In this document: positions 13,201 to 23,033 of the stretch, piece by piece
How the letters are laid out: each line of letters begins with the position of its first letter
How positions within the stretch are numbered: the stretch's first letter is position 1
NCBI GenBank assembly: GCA_936450465.1
Contig: OW388300.1
Span: 42,936,358-43,000,357, forward strand
Direction: 5' to 3'
Origin: Gibbula magus
Lineage: Eukaryota; Mollusca; Gastropoda; Trochida; Trochidae
DNA: 64,000 nt
Notes under the pieces: generated by a model
Told to the model about the DNA's origin: nothing
Databases searched by the model: none
What the model saw: the letters and a program-made list of their open reading frames with translations, nothing else
Made by a program: the position numbers and the translations under genes

Positions 13201-16200
13201 ATCAACTCTAGTCTTTGTGACGGAGGTCTGTTCCTCCATTGCCGTATCAACAAAGTCACTAGATGATTTTGCCGAATCAACTCTAGTCTTTGTGACGGAG
13301 GTCTGTTCCTTCATTGCTGTATCAACAACGTCACTAGATGATTTTGCCGTATCAACTCTAGTCTTTGTGACGGAGGTCTGTTCCTCCATTGCCGTATCAA
13401 CAAAGTCACTAGATGATTTTGCCGTATCAACTCTAGTCTTTGTGACGGAGGTCTGTTCCTCCATTGCCGTATCAACAAAGTCACTAGATGATTTTGCCGT
13501 ATCAACTCTAGTCTTTGTGACGGAGGTCTGTTCCTTCATTGCTGTATCAACAACGTCACTAGATGATTTTGCCGTATCAACTCTAGTCTTTGTGACGGAG
13601 GTCTGTTCCTCCATTGCCGTATCAACAACGTCAATAGATGATTTTGCCGTATCAACTCTAGTCTTTGTGACGGAGGTCTGTTCCTCCATTGCCGTATCAA
13701 CAAAGTCACTAGATGATTTTGCCGTATCAACTCTAGTCTTTGTGACGGAGGTCTGTTCCTCCATTGCCGTATCAACTAAGTCATTAGCTCTTTCCAAATC
13801 ATGAATGAAATCTTGACGGGTTTTTGGGCGTCTCTTCAAGTTATCTGTAAGAGGAAAAATATGAAATGTAATTCTTACATAATTTTTATCTACAAATTTA
13901 CAATATTTGGCTTGTTTGAGTTGAGTTATATGTTTTATTATATTAGTATAATCTTAAATTTATTGTCACTTCTTATCACTTCTATCTCAATGGTAACAAA
14001 TAAAAGTACTATACTGTTTATTGGCTTCATTGGACAGATTAAGGCTGCAAGACTTTTGTACATAGTTTAGATAAAATATGGAAAGTAACAGAAACAATAC
14101 TCTTCTATAGAAACACCTCAAAAAGCAAACAAGGAACTGAAAACAGAACAAACATCAAAATATAATTCATTATATAAATTTTATAAATTAATATAAATTT
14201 TTATCTCTTAGCCCTAAGCAGGTTTGATAATCTTTGCCTTGCCATGACATACATCATTAAGACTGCAGACATTAACAAGTAATTACGTCAATGACACAAG
14301 TTTCTTGAGATAAGCTTGTGAAGTTTTTTTTAACAATACAATAAGAAATGTGCATTTCTCTGAATATCACTTTTTATATTAAAGATCCACAAACCCCGAC
14401 CATATCACTTTTCGGTTTTTATTCAAGCATATTCCAAGATGACGAGGATTCCACTTGATATTTGTCAATTCAACCAATAAACACCTTTTATAGCGCCTTT
14501 TTAGAACGCCGATCAATTACGCCTCATAAAACTTTAGCCGAGAGGGAATTCCGCGTGCTTGGCCTTGTGACGTAATACACAGAAGTCGCTTGGCGTCTAA
14601 TGACAGAATCCACTAGATTTAGCCTTACATAACTGCCTAAATAACATATTTACCTGTGTCCTTATACAACACAATTTCATATATACACGCCCCGTAAAAC
14701 GAAATACAAATGGCAGCAGATGTCAACACTGTTTAGTACTGGATGTGACCATTGTGGGACCCGTAATTCTGCAATGTGTTTTGGAACAATTCTTATCGTT
14801 GCCCAATATGGCGGCGGCACACATGTTAGATGATGAAGATGTTCAAACGTCACAGAGATCTATTACACATTTCATACGGATTATAAAGGTGTTAACACGC
14901 CTCATTCATGTTGAATAAGTTTTGTTTTCACATTCGTCCTTATGCAAAATAACAAAATATATTTTCAGTATTTTTGTTTATCAATGTAGCGATATGTAAT
15001 AAGTGATGTAGTTGCGTTATTGACACTCTAACTTAGATAAATATTAAATAAGAGGGGAAATCTACACGACTGAACTATAGCCGGGGTAATATTTTTTAAA
15101 TTGAGAACCAAACAACACATGTACACACGGCCAAGGTGAGTTCTATAGTTCCAATACTTTCATTTAAAATTGGGAAAGATATGTTTTCCATATTTTTATC
15201 CGAAGTGATTTAAACATTATTTTATTTCCACAAACATATGAATTGACCATCAAAAACTACATGTAATATAAAATGCAAGGCCTTTTATATAACATGCTAG
15301 GAAAATGGTAGTGGTATTACACTGAATCTAAGTAATTGTAAATGTACACGACTATAGATTTAAAGATAGCCCGAATATCGGAAACTTGTAATGTCATAAC
15401 GTTCTTATTATGTTTTAAAGGAATTATCAACGAAAATCGACAAATCACCTAAGGATTTCATTAAGCAACTCATGTGTATGACGTCATATCGCTAACGAAG
15501 GTTATGCTACCCTGAGGGGCCGCGGCAAACTGTTTCAAGAATGAGATAATGAGCAGGCTAAATTTACTCACTTTGAAGGGCTATATCTTGATGAGTAGGT
15601 GACGCTTCGAAATAATCGTTTGTGTTTTGCTTACTTGAAAGTATTGTCTATATGAATAAACGAATTTACATCGAAAAATCATCGAGATGATATTATCTTT
15701 AATGTAAAAAATATAATATAATTACATTTTTTTTTCACTTGTTTTTTTCTATTATACTGCTTAATTTATTATATCATTGGGCTGTATTTCGTGTAACACC
15801 GCTCCATTTGGATTATAAATGAATGGGTTAGTTGTGGAATTTCATTGGTCAACGTCACTGAATTTATCGATTGCTTGACCGCTTGTACCACTTTCGGTTT
15901 GTCAAACTACAATTATTTTTAAATGAATTATCAAATATATTTTATGTATTTATCTAAATCCATATAGCCATAAAAACAATAACAATAGATTGTTAACTGA
16001 TCATATAAGACAGAAATCTTCATCAAAACACCCAACATTTTGCTCAACGGATAACTTAACTATTCTACTAGCCATTTCATGTGGTTACAATGGCCGGGGC
16101 TCTGCTTAATTGGAGTGCATTTTGCGCTAATGTACAATATGTTTTTAGGAAATAACCGCGAGACTGCTGTACTAAACACATAGACTTAAGCCGAGACGTC

Positions 16201-19200
16201 AGTGTTGCTCCCATCCCAAATCACCATTCATGGGGTGTCCGTTACATGCTATCAAAATATATTTTCACTCTATGACATGTTTTTACTTGTCTCTTTTCTA
16301 CCTTTGATCCTAAGACAAAGCAATTAAGCCATCGTCGGACTATGACCGTATAGGTCAGAATTAATACACATGTACAAACACAAGCAGGTGGTAGGTACTA
16401 ACACAATTGTCTGTCTGTCTTGATGTCATTAGATTGGCGCCAACCGGTTCCTGTCTTGTAACAACATGAACGCTATTTTTTTCAAGTTATCCAATAAAAA
16501 CTGAGGGGTAAATAATGAACAAATGATATCAATTTATCAGTGTAAAATCCTCACCATTTGGATTTTTTTACCATGTTTGTTGCCAAAGACTTTTGTTAAT
16601 GAGACTTATCTTCTTAAGTTCTTAAGTTCTATCATTGATGGATTTTTAAGTTAACAATTTGTGTTCTTATGCATTTGGATATTTTTATTGTTCACTTGAA
16701 TACGTTTATAAGGTAAGATTCTTATATTAATTGACACCGCTTGCTGAAATGTCAGAGTTGCAAAAGTCTACAATAACAAAACATCATTTTATTATCTATT
16801 AGATTCTGAATGTAATCCAAAGCCAATGACCAACCAAGCAACAAACCATATTTAACTTGATGTAATTGACGATTGTCATTAACATTAACTATAAACTTGT
16901 TTAGCCATCGGTTTTGTTTCCTCTAAAAAATATTATTAAATCTTAAACTTTTTGACAATTTAAATAAGTGATATGCTGCTGATTTATCCTGATCTCAGAT
17001 ATGTTACCATCTAATGAAATAAAAGTGAGTTAATGTTGTGGTTGATATGTGATAAGTAAAATGTAACAATCATCATTGTCTTTCAATATTCATATCAATT
17101 ATGATTTTGCGACACTTGTAAAGTGAAACTTGATAAGCAGGACTACTTGAACAGTTTACAGCAGTACAGCAGTGTGGTATTGTTGCAATTTGCAAAACGT
17201 AGATATAACGGATAAACTGACCAATTCCCCAGTGTTTGCCATTGTAAATTGTAAGCGATTATTTACACAGTGTTTAATATATATAGGAACAACATACCAT
17301 TTTTTGGTAAATAAAATAGTCGAAATGAACGAAATGCAGATAAGAATGCTTTTATAAAAAGACATTTAGTTGTGGTTTTTTTACAGTTTTATAATGTCAC
17401 TGTAGCTTGCTGTTTTTACAGAAGAAAGTGATATCATGAAAGAAATTAAAAAGGGATTGTACATTGTTCGGTTGAGAAAATATCAATTTTATTGTGTCTT
17501 TTGTCAAAAAATGTAAGAAAATTTGAATGTCACCGAATTATTTAAAGAGTATCAATAGTAATTTCACCTGCCTAAATAAAATGCAGGCTTTCAATGGATA
17601 AACTCAGATTCCTCTCAGATTTAATTTTATCACAAACGTTTATATCTTCAAATGAATGATACCGTTGAGCCAAATAAAAAAATTAAAAAAAGTTTTGAAA
17701 TACAAATAGCAAGTTTATCATGGTTTTCGCATATTTAACAGGATTTTTCAGTGACACACATATTTTAAATATTGCTAATACTGTTATATCATGTGCACAG
17801 TTTAATAAACAGGCGAATTCAGAAATTGTAATAGGGGTTCACAAAACATTTTTCATCACTTAACATAATTTTTTAAATTACCTACATAAACACAAAAACC
17901 TGTCGTCACAGCAGTTTTGATCATTTCAAGTGTAACTTTGACAGCCTATCGTGTAAAAATTATTGAATATACTATCAATTTAAGAGTTCTTGATGGAAGA
18001 ACAACTATCAGTTAATTGTACAAGTGATTTATATTCATCACTTACTGGAAATAAAACACATAGTAACATGTTTACTGCAAATATAGGTGACGGTAACAAC
18101 ATGTCGTAAAGTTCCATGGAGTGACCATATCAAGGTTGTTTATAGGATCACTTGAAAAAAATTAAGACTAGAGTTCAACAGAATGTTCGCATAATTTTCT
18201 ACTGATATGATTAATGGAAAGACCTTATCGGATCATGTAAAGAGATTATTTTACCATCTGCTGCAACATTTTTTGTTATGGATCAAATAAACAATCAAGG
18301 TTTTGTTTGAGTAAATAAGCCTGCGGCAGCGATAAACTCATTAAAATCATATCTTTGATTTGTTCCTATAAGGCTAGACATAAATGACTTATCACTAATC
18401 CAAGATGAGTGACAACCCAAATGTTTTGGGAACGAATCAAAGATGATTTTAATGAGATTGGCGGCAGGGGTGATAGGGAACTGCCTACAAACAAAATTAA
18501 GGTGGAGGTTTTTATCTAAATTTAAAGTGGCTAATATTTTAATGGTATAATTTCAAAATCTTCACTGATTCAATGATATTAACTGTTGAGGGTGTAACTG
18601 CTATGCACATGCTCAACGCCTCTACCCATGCCATGCACATGAACCGAATTTACAGTAGTATTCACAGAGTTCATTCTGACAAAGAATTATGCTGGATCTT
18701 GTGATCTACATAAGCTTAGATGAGAGGCATGCCAGGTTAACGAGTAAAGGTTGCTTCGATCAAAACTATACTTTCAAATTTGAAATTTCCAATTTGTGGA
18801 ATTTCCTGATGCATCTAAAGTTAAACTTGATATTGATTTAAAAAAGGCATCCTATTAATTAACTCAGGCATTCTTGAGGTAAGCTCCAAGCATTTGGATG
18901 GTAACCCCAAGGGTTGCATGAAGAAGACTATCAGCTAAGTTTTACCCCAGTGAAAAAGGACCCCCTTAGACAAGAGAGTGACATCTCTTGAGGTTTATAA
19001 TTTACTAATTTTGATGATAAATTGCAAATTCGAAAATAACAGATATAAAATGAAATGCTACAGTAGGGGTGTAACGATTGTACCTATTGTGATAGTTTCC
19101 TTGGCAATATTACATTATTGATAGGAAACATAAAAATACAGCCATGGGCCCTGTAGCTTATCAGACTTTTGATGGTTAGACATCAATGATTGAAATTCTA

Positions 19201-22200
19201 GAAATTCTGCAAAGAATTGTATACGTCTCAATTTGAAAAAGAAGGTATTCTGAAAATTTAGGCCCCCTAGTGTTACTGGTTTATCATACAATGGATAGTG
19301 TTCTCGGCAGGATAAAGGCAACAGATATTTTCTCTATTCGTTGGGACAATGGCCCATAGGACCTTTCAGGTCTGTTGAGCTTAAAATACTATTGCTATCG
19401 ACAAGTAAGATTAACTATTGATACTATCGAAAGTGTACTGCTCCCTCCAATGTTGAATGTTTTTCATATACATTTCTGCAGGCAATTTCAAATTACTCAT
19501 TTAAGAATTGACTTCAAAATATATAAGTTCATGGAGATATAAACTTAAAAAATGCCGTGCAAAATGTGTAAATCCGTGTACGTCAAGTAAATATACTCGT
19601 ACCAGATGTTTTGAAAATGTTTATATATACACATTTACAACAATTTGAGTTGTACTATTTAAGCGTATGAAGACACAAAATGTTAAATCAAAACGTCATT
19701 GGAATATTAGCCCTGCCTACAATGCGTTCATCAACCAATGAAAATCCATGACGCAACTATTCATGAACCTCACGTCATGCGGGTGTGGCTAAATGCGACG
19801 TGACGTCACGAAATTAAGTTTATGCAGGTATGAACTGAATCTCTGTGACAGTGTTCAGCAAATCAGGTCCTCTCAAAGCAATTGCTATTTATTTATTCAA
19901 GAATGACTATAGATGTAATTTTAGGGTTATGAACTCGTTTATTAATTAAAGTGAAATGTCAAAAGTCATTTCATTCATGAACTATACATATATTTCGCAA
20001 CATTTTACATTCAGATATTGAATAATTCCACTAAAACTAAGATGATTTTAGTGTTTGTTTTTGAGCTAATGCTATTGCAATAGTGGATCACAATAGTCTA
20101 TCACTATCACATTAGTCCGTTGCAATAATAGACTGTCATTATCAAAATAATCTGAACTCTGTCAATAGTCATTGAAAACTCTATCAATTCCCCCTACACT
20201 AAACAGAACGACAACCAGTAGCACAAGCTCATTTGGCCTAACAGGCCTGATAAGCTAAGAAAATTAAAAGAAAAGTCAAAATTACTAAAATATAACAAAA
20301 CATCAGTGTTGCATAAACTGGAAGGAGTGACATTAACTTAAACATGTAAATGAATTTCAAACCAGTCTTGGGTTCTTCAAATGAGAGTCAAACTGTTAGT
20401 CTGGAGTTTTTATAAAGTAGTTAATACTATTGACGGGACATTAAGGCCTATGTAAGTACGTAAGTAAGATTATACTTTATTTAGACATACACTATCTATT
20501 TGAATACACATGTCGAAGTTATCAACATTATAATGTACTTGTAATGCCCACCAATATATGCAACACTGAATAATAAACAATAACATGATTATCATACCAA
20601 GGGCCTTTTTCCTGTGCATTTCATAGTTATTTCCAGGGAAGGTGACAATATCTCTAATCTTCACCTTGAGTCTGCATAAATGTGTGTATATATAGGTAAG
20701 TTTGAAAGGAGTTTTTCTTAATGGTTAACAGTAGAAATATTCATGAAATTTACAACATGGAGCAACTGAAACTCCCTGAAAATTTGCAAATGAAACTAGT
20801 CCTTGGAGTTCACTGGCCCTGTGTCATTTTTAATCTATTGGTTGGTTTGATAACATTTAACAAGACAGGAATTTTATATTTCAAGTTTGAATAAGATAAT
20901 CAAATTTAGTGAAAGAAATGGATACAATTTACTCTTTTTAACATACAGTTCAGGTTTATGTTTTAAAACCGTGAAAATGTTGCAAAGTTTACTGATGATT
21001 TTTTTCAATGAAATAAATATAAAACCAATCAAAATAACTTACTCAGTCCTATCTGAAGAACAGAACACGATTGCATACTCGTTGCCGGTGTAAATCACCT
21101 CTACTGGCCAATTGCATCTGAGACCCGGGATTTTTGTCCAAGCAAACCTCCTGGATTGAAAAGAATGTTAAAATGCATATTAAGCAATATTTTAACAGCA
21201 AGTAATTATAATGAATTCACATAGCACTAGTATCGCAATGTTCGAAATTAACGTTGGTCCGTAGACTCAAGACCGACTGAAACCGCGTTGGGCCGACGGA
21301 TATGATTTGCTGCAGATCCTTATGGCCTGCAGCTGTCAGGAAGCCAAATTTTTCATCTGATTTTAGTACTTTTAGAAGATTTCACACATTGTTTATGTTA
21401 CCTTAGATATTGGTGAATAAGTGTCGATATTCCAAAAACAGAAATGACCCAGAAACATATTTACTATTACTATTTAGTCATCATTGGTTTATGAATACAT
21501 CTATCAGCCATTCTATTGATTGGTAATACCGGTAGTAAAATAATTACCATTTATTCCAACTTTGATTTTAAAAAATTCAAACGTTTCCTTTCTTTCTTAA
21601 TGTATGTTATTATCAAAAAACTGAATAATTAATGAAAAGAAATGTGTACAAATCACAAAAAGGCAAACTTCAATTGTGCTCAAATGTTTACTATTTTCGT
21701 TTCAGTTATTCGTTAGATTCTATTGTACGTTCATTTAATATTGTGCAGTTAAATATGAAAAAATCCCACGAAAATTTAATCATGTTCAATCGAGACAAGC
21801 TTTGTGATAACATATCGTAGTGAAAACATTAGGACCACGTGGTCTAATCAGCGGGTTATTTACTTCTTGGTTCTGTTGTCGTGAATCGTTATATAAAAAA
21901 CGGCCAAAAACGAACATACTTACAATTTACAGACCATATGGAAAGTTTCAACGATTAAATCATTTTAAATTTTGATATATGAGGAAGGAATATACAGGGC
22001 AATTTTCTCACCATGCTTCACTAATTCTGCAATGACAGTGTAATATATCACAGATATTTTTTTCTGTCCATGAGTTCGTTAACACAGAACATTTTGATTG
22101 AAAGTACAGAATTTAGACATATTCTCCAACTGATTACACAACAATTAAATGCAGTAATTATTTCTTCAGGCAGAAATGTAATTTTTTAAAACTGATGTGA

Positions 22201-23026
22201 GATGTTCTATATCAACTGTTCAGTCGTAACAAACTTTAAATAGTTTTTTTTAATGATATATCATCATTGCCACGTTCATTAAATTTGATCTTTTTTGTTG
22301 TTTTAGTTTAGAAACAGATCGGCTCGCTTTATTTGTTATACAATTCAAAAACTATTTTTAATGGTTGTGAATCAAGCCCAGTATATTTATTATATATAAT
22401 CTTTATAAGATTTGTGTGAAAATTATTTTCTAAATGATATTTATAAAACAGTTTTGGCTGAGTATATGTACAATTATGGATTTCAATTCAAATCTCTGTC
22501 TCAATCAATCAAGATTTATGTTTGCCAGACTACATCCTAGTTAATAATAAACCAGGTCCTAACATAACGTCCGGGCACAACAGTGCTAATTAATTTGGAA
22601 GAAAGATGGTGCCTTAATTAATACCAAAGACCATAATTTTTAGACAGACTGGTAAATGTATCTACAAATCTACAAATCATTGAATCTATCAACATAAGTA
22701 TAAAAAGATAGAAGGAGGATATAAGAACATATTAGAATGTTAGTGAAACTTTAAAAAATCAACTACCGGTATAACAATTATCAAGTAAGGTAAACCTGGA
22801 GAAGAGGTAATTATTTCTTAAGAAGAGGCTATATTTTTCAAAACATATGGTATCATGTCTGCAATGACACATATCAATGATGACAAGTTGCATCAGTATG
22901 TATGTGCAATCCAACTTATATTACCCCTTTTCAATAATATGCCTGTTAGTGTTATCATGCAACTACATATAATATTTACCGTTTGCTTTGGTCCATGTTG
23001 AATCCTCTTTTCTTCTTCTTTGACAT
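6921..23026 (-). CDS. Zinc-finger / tyrosine-recombinase-like protein (Crypton-type), 9 coding exons
   Basis: Exons 23,026-22,980, 21,117-21,043, 20,671-20,598, 13,844-11,621, 11,302-11,185, 10,820-10,694, 10,097-9,979, 8,495-8,300 and 7,294-6,921 have GT/AG borders and matching phases throughout, giving about 1,117 residues. Residues 1-88 form a small module rich in aromatic and basic residues. Residues 89-388 are twelve 25-residue repeats. Zinc ligands are C450/C453/H463/H467 and C526/C529/H541/C545. The recombinase core has R799 in RRSGE, a possible Lys at 846, R920 in VTMRKY (the His of H-x-x-R is replaced), H946 in LGH and Y955 nine residues later, as in XerD-type enzymes. The tail is Glu-rich, then basic. 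Crypton-type recombinases and their domesticated relatives are the closest family I know. DNA binding is likely; strand cleavage is possible but unproven. Many introns and the lack of element ends favour a host gene. Confidence 0.85.
7295..8299 (-). other. Intron 8 of the large gene
   Basis: GT/AG intron of about 1.0 kb. It holds a small foldback repeat at 7,632-7,784 and otherwise plain AT-rich sequence. Confidence 0.8.
7632..7784. mobile_element. Small MITE-like foldback in intron 8
   Basis: TCGAATACAAC at 7,632-7,642 is exactly inverted at 7,774-7,784 (GTTGTATTCGA), bounding about 153 bp with partly matching flanks. Its size and non-coding interior fit a miniature inverted-repeat element. 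No clear target duplication was identified, so the superfamily is open. Confidence 0.5.
8300..8495 (-). CDS. Large gene, coding exon 8: recombinase G-H-x8-Y motif
   Basis: The acceptor TTATTCCAG precedes 8,495 and the donor GTAATG follows 8,300. It encodes residues 929-993. It carries the third and fourth catalytic positions of tyrosine recombinases: LGH (His946) and, nine residues on, the candidate nucleophile Tyr955 in SNYRQ. A helix-rich segment follows (ISKMLLMQDMG). The exon starts on a codon boundary and ends after the first base of a codon, matching exons 7 and 9. Confidence 0.9.
8496..9978 (-). other. Intron 7 of the large gene
   Basis: About 1.5 kb. It contains a dispersed repeat at about 8,576-8,882 and otherwise AT-rich sequence. 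Short open frames here have no splice context. Confidence 0.8.
8576..8882. repeat. Dispersed repeat, copy 1 (about 310 bp)
   Basis: Collinear with 39,028-39,330 in the same orientation. Shared blocks in order are GTCACATAT, GTTATAAATGGTGTT, TTATCG-GAAGTAC, TTACCGAAAA-like, GGACAATG, AAAGACA-ATTT, CATATAACT and GCACATG. By eye the two are roughly two-thirds identical. No coding content, TIR or tRNA-like head was seen; the class is unknown. Confidence 0.65.
9979..10097 (-). CDS. Large gene, coding exon 7: H-x-x-R region
   Basis: The acceptor TTGTTGCAG precedes 10,097 and the donor GTAAGC follows 9,979. It encodes residues 890-928. It contains the second conserved arginine (Arg920 in VTMRKYTATLSQ), which corresponds to the R of the tyrosine-recombinase H-x-x-R box. 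The usual His is Val here, a change that I believe also occurs in other eukaryotic relatives. The two-base start and whole-codon end match exons 6 and 8. Confidence 0.88.
10098..10693 (-). other. Intron 6 of the large gene
   Basis: About 0.6 kb of AT-rich sequence with nothing recognisable. Confidence 0.8.
10694..10820 (-). CDS. Large gene, coding exon 6: recombinase core
   Basis: The acceptor GAATACAG precedes 10,820 and the donor GTAAAC follows 10,694. It encodes residues 847-888. Together with exon 5 it forms RGK-RARPVPVIIP, the basic beta-hairpin region that in tyrosine recombinases carries the catalytic lysine, followed by a helix and EYLFANR. It ends after the first base of an Ala codon. 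Confidence 0.88.
10821..11184 (-). other. Intron 5 of the large gene
   Basis: 364 bp, GT/AG, AT-rich. Nothing else seen. Confidence 0.8.
11185..11302 (-). CDS. Large gene, coding exon 5
   Basis: Encodes residues 808-846 (VRQCIEKK to FTRGK), a charged helical linker between the first catalytic arginine and the basic hairpin. The donor AAG-GTATGT is strong; the acceptor (TTTCAAG) is weaker but is the only one that keeps the frame with exon 4, whose last two bases form the first two of a Thr codon. Confidence 0.82.
11303..11620 (-). other. Intron 4 of the large gene
   Basis: 318 bp. The donor GTACGTAC directly follows exon 4; AT-rich otherwise. Confidence 0.75.
11621..13844 (-). CDS. Large gene, coding exon 4: repeats, zinc motifs, first catalytic Arg
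   Basis: A 2,224-bp exon after acceptor TCCTCTTACAG (13,845). It encodes residues 67-806. In order: a charged leader (KRRPKTRQDFIHDLERAND); twelve 25-residue Thr/Ser-rich repeats; a CHGHCYRHED motif; C-x2-C-x9-H-x3-H (CVFC...HMKIH); C-x2-C-x11-H-x3-C (CPMC...HYEGC); a long helical region (about residues 580-790) that probably matches the core-binding part of the recombinase; and finally YNKRRSGEVEV, whose R-S-G-E fits the R-x-x-E box. The frame stays open for the full length, a strong coding signal in AT-rich DNA. Confidence 0.93.
12877..13776 (-). repeat. In-frame coding minisatellite, 12 x 75 bp
   Basis: Exactly 900 bp of twelve 75-bp units inside exon 4, each coding VDTAMEEQTSVTKTR plus a VDTAKSSSDV-type half. 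Units differ at only a few bases (Glu/Lys at position 6, Val/Phe at the last residue, rare Ile, Met and Ser changes), so the array is recently homogenised. Each unit is itself an imperfect double of a VDTA half-motif. Because 75 is divisible by three and the units lack stops in several frames, the opposite strand is also open; that is a by-product. Copy number is probably variable between individuals. Confidence 0.97.
14645..14900 (+). promoter_or_regulatory. Possible intronic promoter and plus-strand first exon
   Basis: This stretch is richer in CpG than its surroundings. The plus strand has CAATATGGCGGCGGC (14,804-14,818), which resembles the YY1/translation-initiator element of TATA-less promoters, with an ATG at 14,808 opening 36 codons (MAAAHMLDDEDVQTSQ...). 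AAG-GTGTTA at 14,885-14,893 is a weak candidate donor after about 27 codons. The N-terminal-like composition is suggestive, but no second exon was found, and the region lies inside intron 3 of the minus-strand gene. It could equally be an enhancer. Confidence 0.25.
15479..15486. promoter_or_regulatory. CRE octamer TGACGTCA
   Basis: A perfect palindromic cAMP-response/ATF site in the large intron, in a locally GC-richer patch that ends in a GGGGCCGCGG run. Function not shown. Confidence 0.3.
18320..18469. mobile_element. Foldback MITE-like element (about 150 bp)
   Basis: The left arm (18,320-18,366) and right arm (18,428-18,469) are inverted copies sharing CTCATTAAAATCAT and CTTTGATT-GTTCC, with outer ends of CCTGCGGC / GCGGCAGG type. 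The interior is about 60 bp and noncoding. No clear target duplication. Arms of about 40 bp with few mismatches support a real inverted-repeat element. Confidence 0.7.
19801..19808. promoter_or_regulatory. CRE octamer TGACGTCA (second)
   Basis: A second perfect CRE in the same intron, within a CpG-containing patch (about 19,690-19,820) that also has a near-CRE (CACGTCATG). Possible enhancer; untested. Confidence 0.3.
20226..20256. repeat. Short hairpin of the AGCTCA...GGCC type
   Basis: AGCTCATTTGGCCT and AGGCCTGATAAGCT pair as a stem around a three-base loop. The same kind of hairpin is widespread in mollusc genomes as an end of dispersed repeats. Related half-motifs occur near 19,350 and 42,723. 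Confidence 0.5.
20598..20671 (-). CDS. Large gene, coding exon 3
   Basis: The acceptor TTTATGCAG precedes 20,671 and the donor GTATGA follows 20,598. It encodes residues 41-65 (ELKVKIRDIVTFPG to HRKKAL), completes the Glu codon of exon 2 and leaves one G that forms Asp with exon 4. An N-terminal module of aromatic and basic residues (WPVEVIY...DIVTFPGNNYEM) precedes the zinc fingers; its fold is unknown to me. Confidence 0.75.
21043..21117 (-). CDS. Large gene, coding exon 2
   Basis: A 75-bp exon after GGGTCTCAG with a perfect GTAAGT donor. One A completes Arg from exon 1, 24 codons follow (CNWPVEVIYTGNEYAIVF...), and it ends after two bases of a Glu codon. The composition (W, Y, F, C, balanced charges) and the phase match on both sides make it a convincing coding exon despite its size. 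Confidence 0.75.
21118..22979 (-). other. Intron 1 (between coding exons 1 and 2) of the large gene
   Basis: About 1.9 kb, AT-rich. Near 21,236-21,320 is a GC-richer patch beginning CAATGTTCGAAATTAACG, which resembles one end of a hAT-type element, but no matching second end is visible. Otherwise nothing. Confidence 0.65.
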
Positions 23027-23033
23027 GATGCGC
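22980..23033 (-). CDS. Large gene, coding exon 1 (start codon)
   Basis: The acceptor CTCTTTCAG precedes 23,033, so transcription starts further upstream. The ATG at 23,026-23,024 has A at -3 and opens MSKKKKRGFNMDQSK, a basic, NLS-like N terminus. The exon ends with CG before donor GTAAAT; CG plus the A of exon 2 gives Arg. If the first exon is the one ending at 27,194, an in-frame TAG lies seven codons upstream of this ATG, supporting the start. Confidence 0.7.

Larger units (their letters stand above)
13845..20597 (-). other. Intron 3 of the large gene (6.75 kb)
   Basis: Joins exon 3 (ending after one base of an Asp codon) to exon 4 (starting with the remaining two). It contains a CpG-richer zone with an ATGGCGGCGGC motif (14,808), two perfect CRE octamers, a foldback at 18,320-18,469 and a hairpin near 20,240. 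No further exon with compatible phase was found. Confidence 0.7.

Noticed and set aside
12840..13280. Second minus-strand frame with a QRLELI...NHLVTLLIRQW repeat
   Set aside because: Alternative frame of the same minisatellite, ending at the array edge with no splice-compatible continuation.
12917..13804. 295-codon plus-strand open frame opposite the coding minisatellite
   Set aside because: It is the antisense of the 75-bp repeat; a unit length divisible by three keeps it open. The minus frame continues in both directions into zinc motifs and spliced exons, the plus frame does not.
14629..14647. Alternative start exon for the large gene (MLFRQL) with donor GTAAGG at 14,628
   Set aside because: Its phase also fits exon 4, but the three-exon chain from 23,026 has better splice sites and coding composition. 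It is kept only as a fallback if transcripts start in intron 3.
19060..20215. Possible hAT-like element starting CAGTAGGGGTGTAACGATT
   Set aside because: The start resembles known element ends, but neither candidate right end (about 19,441 or 20,215) gives a clean inverted repeat or target duplication.
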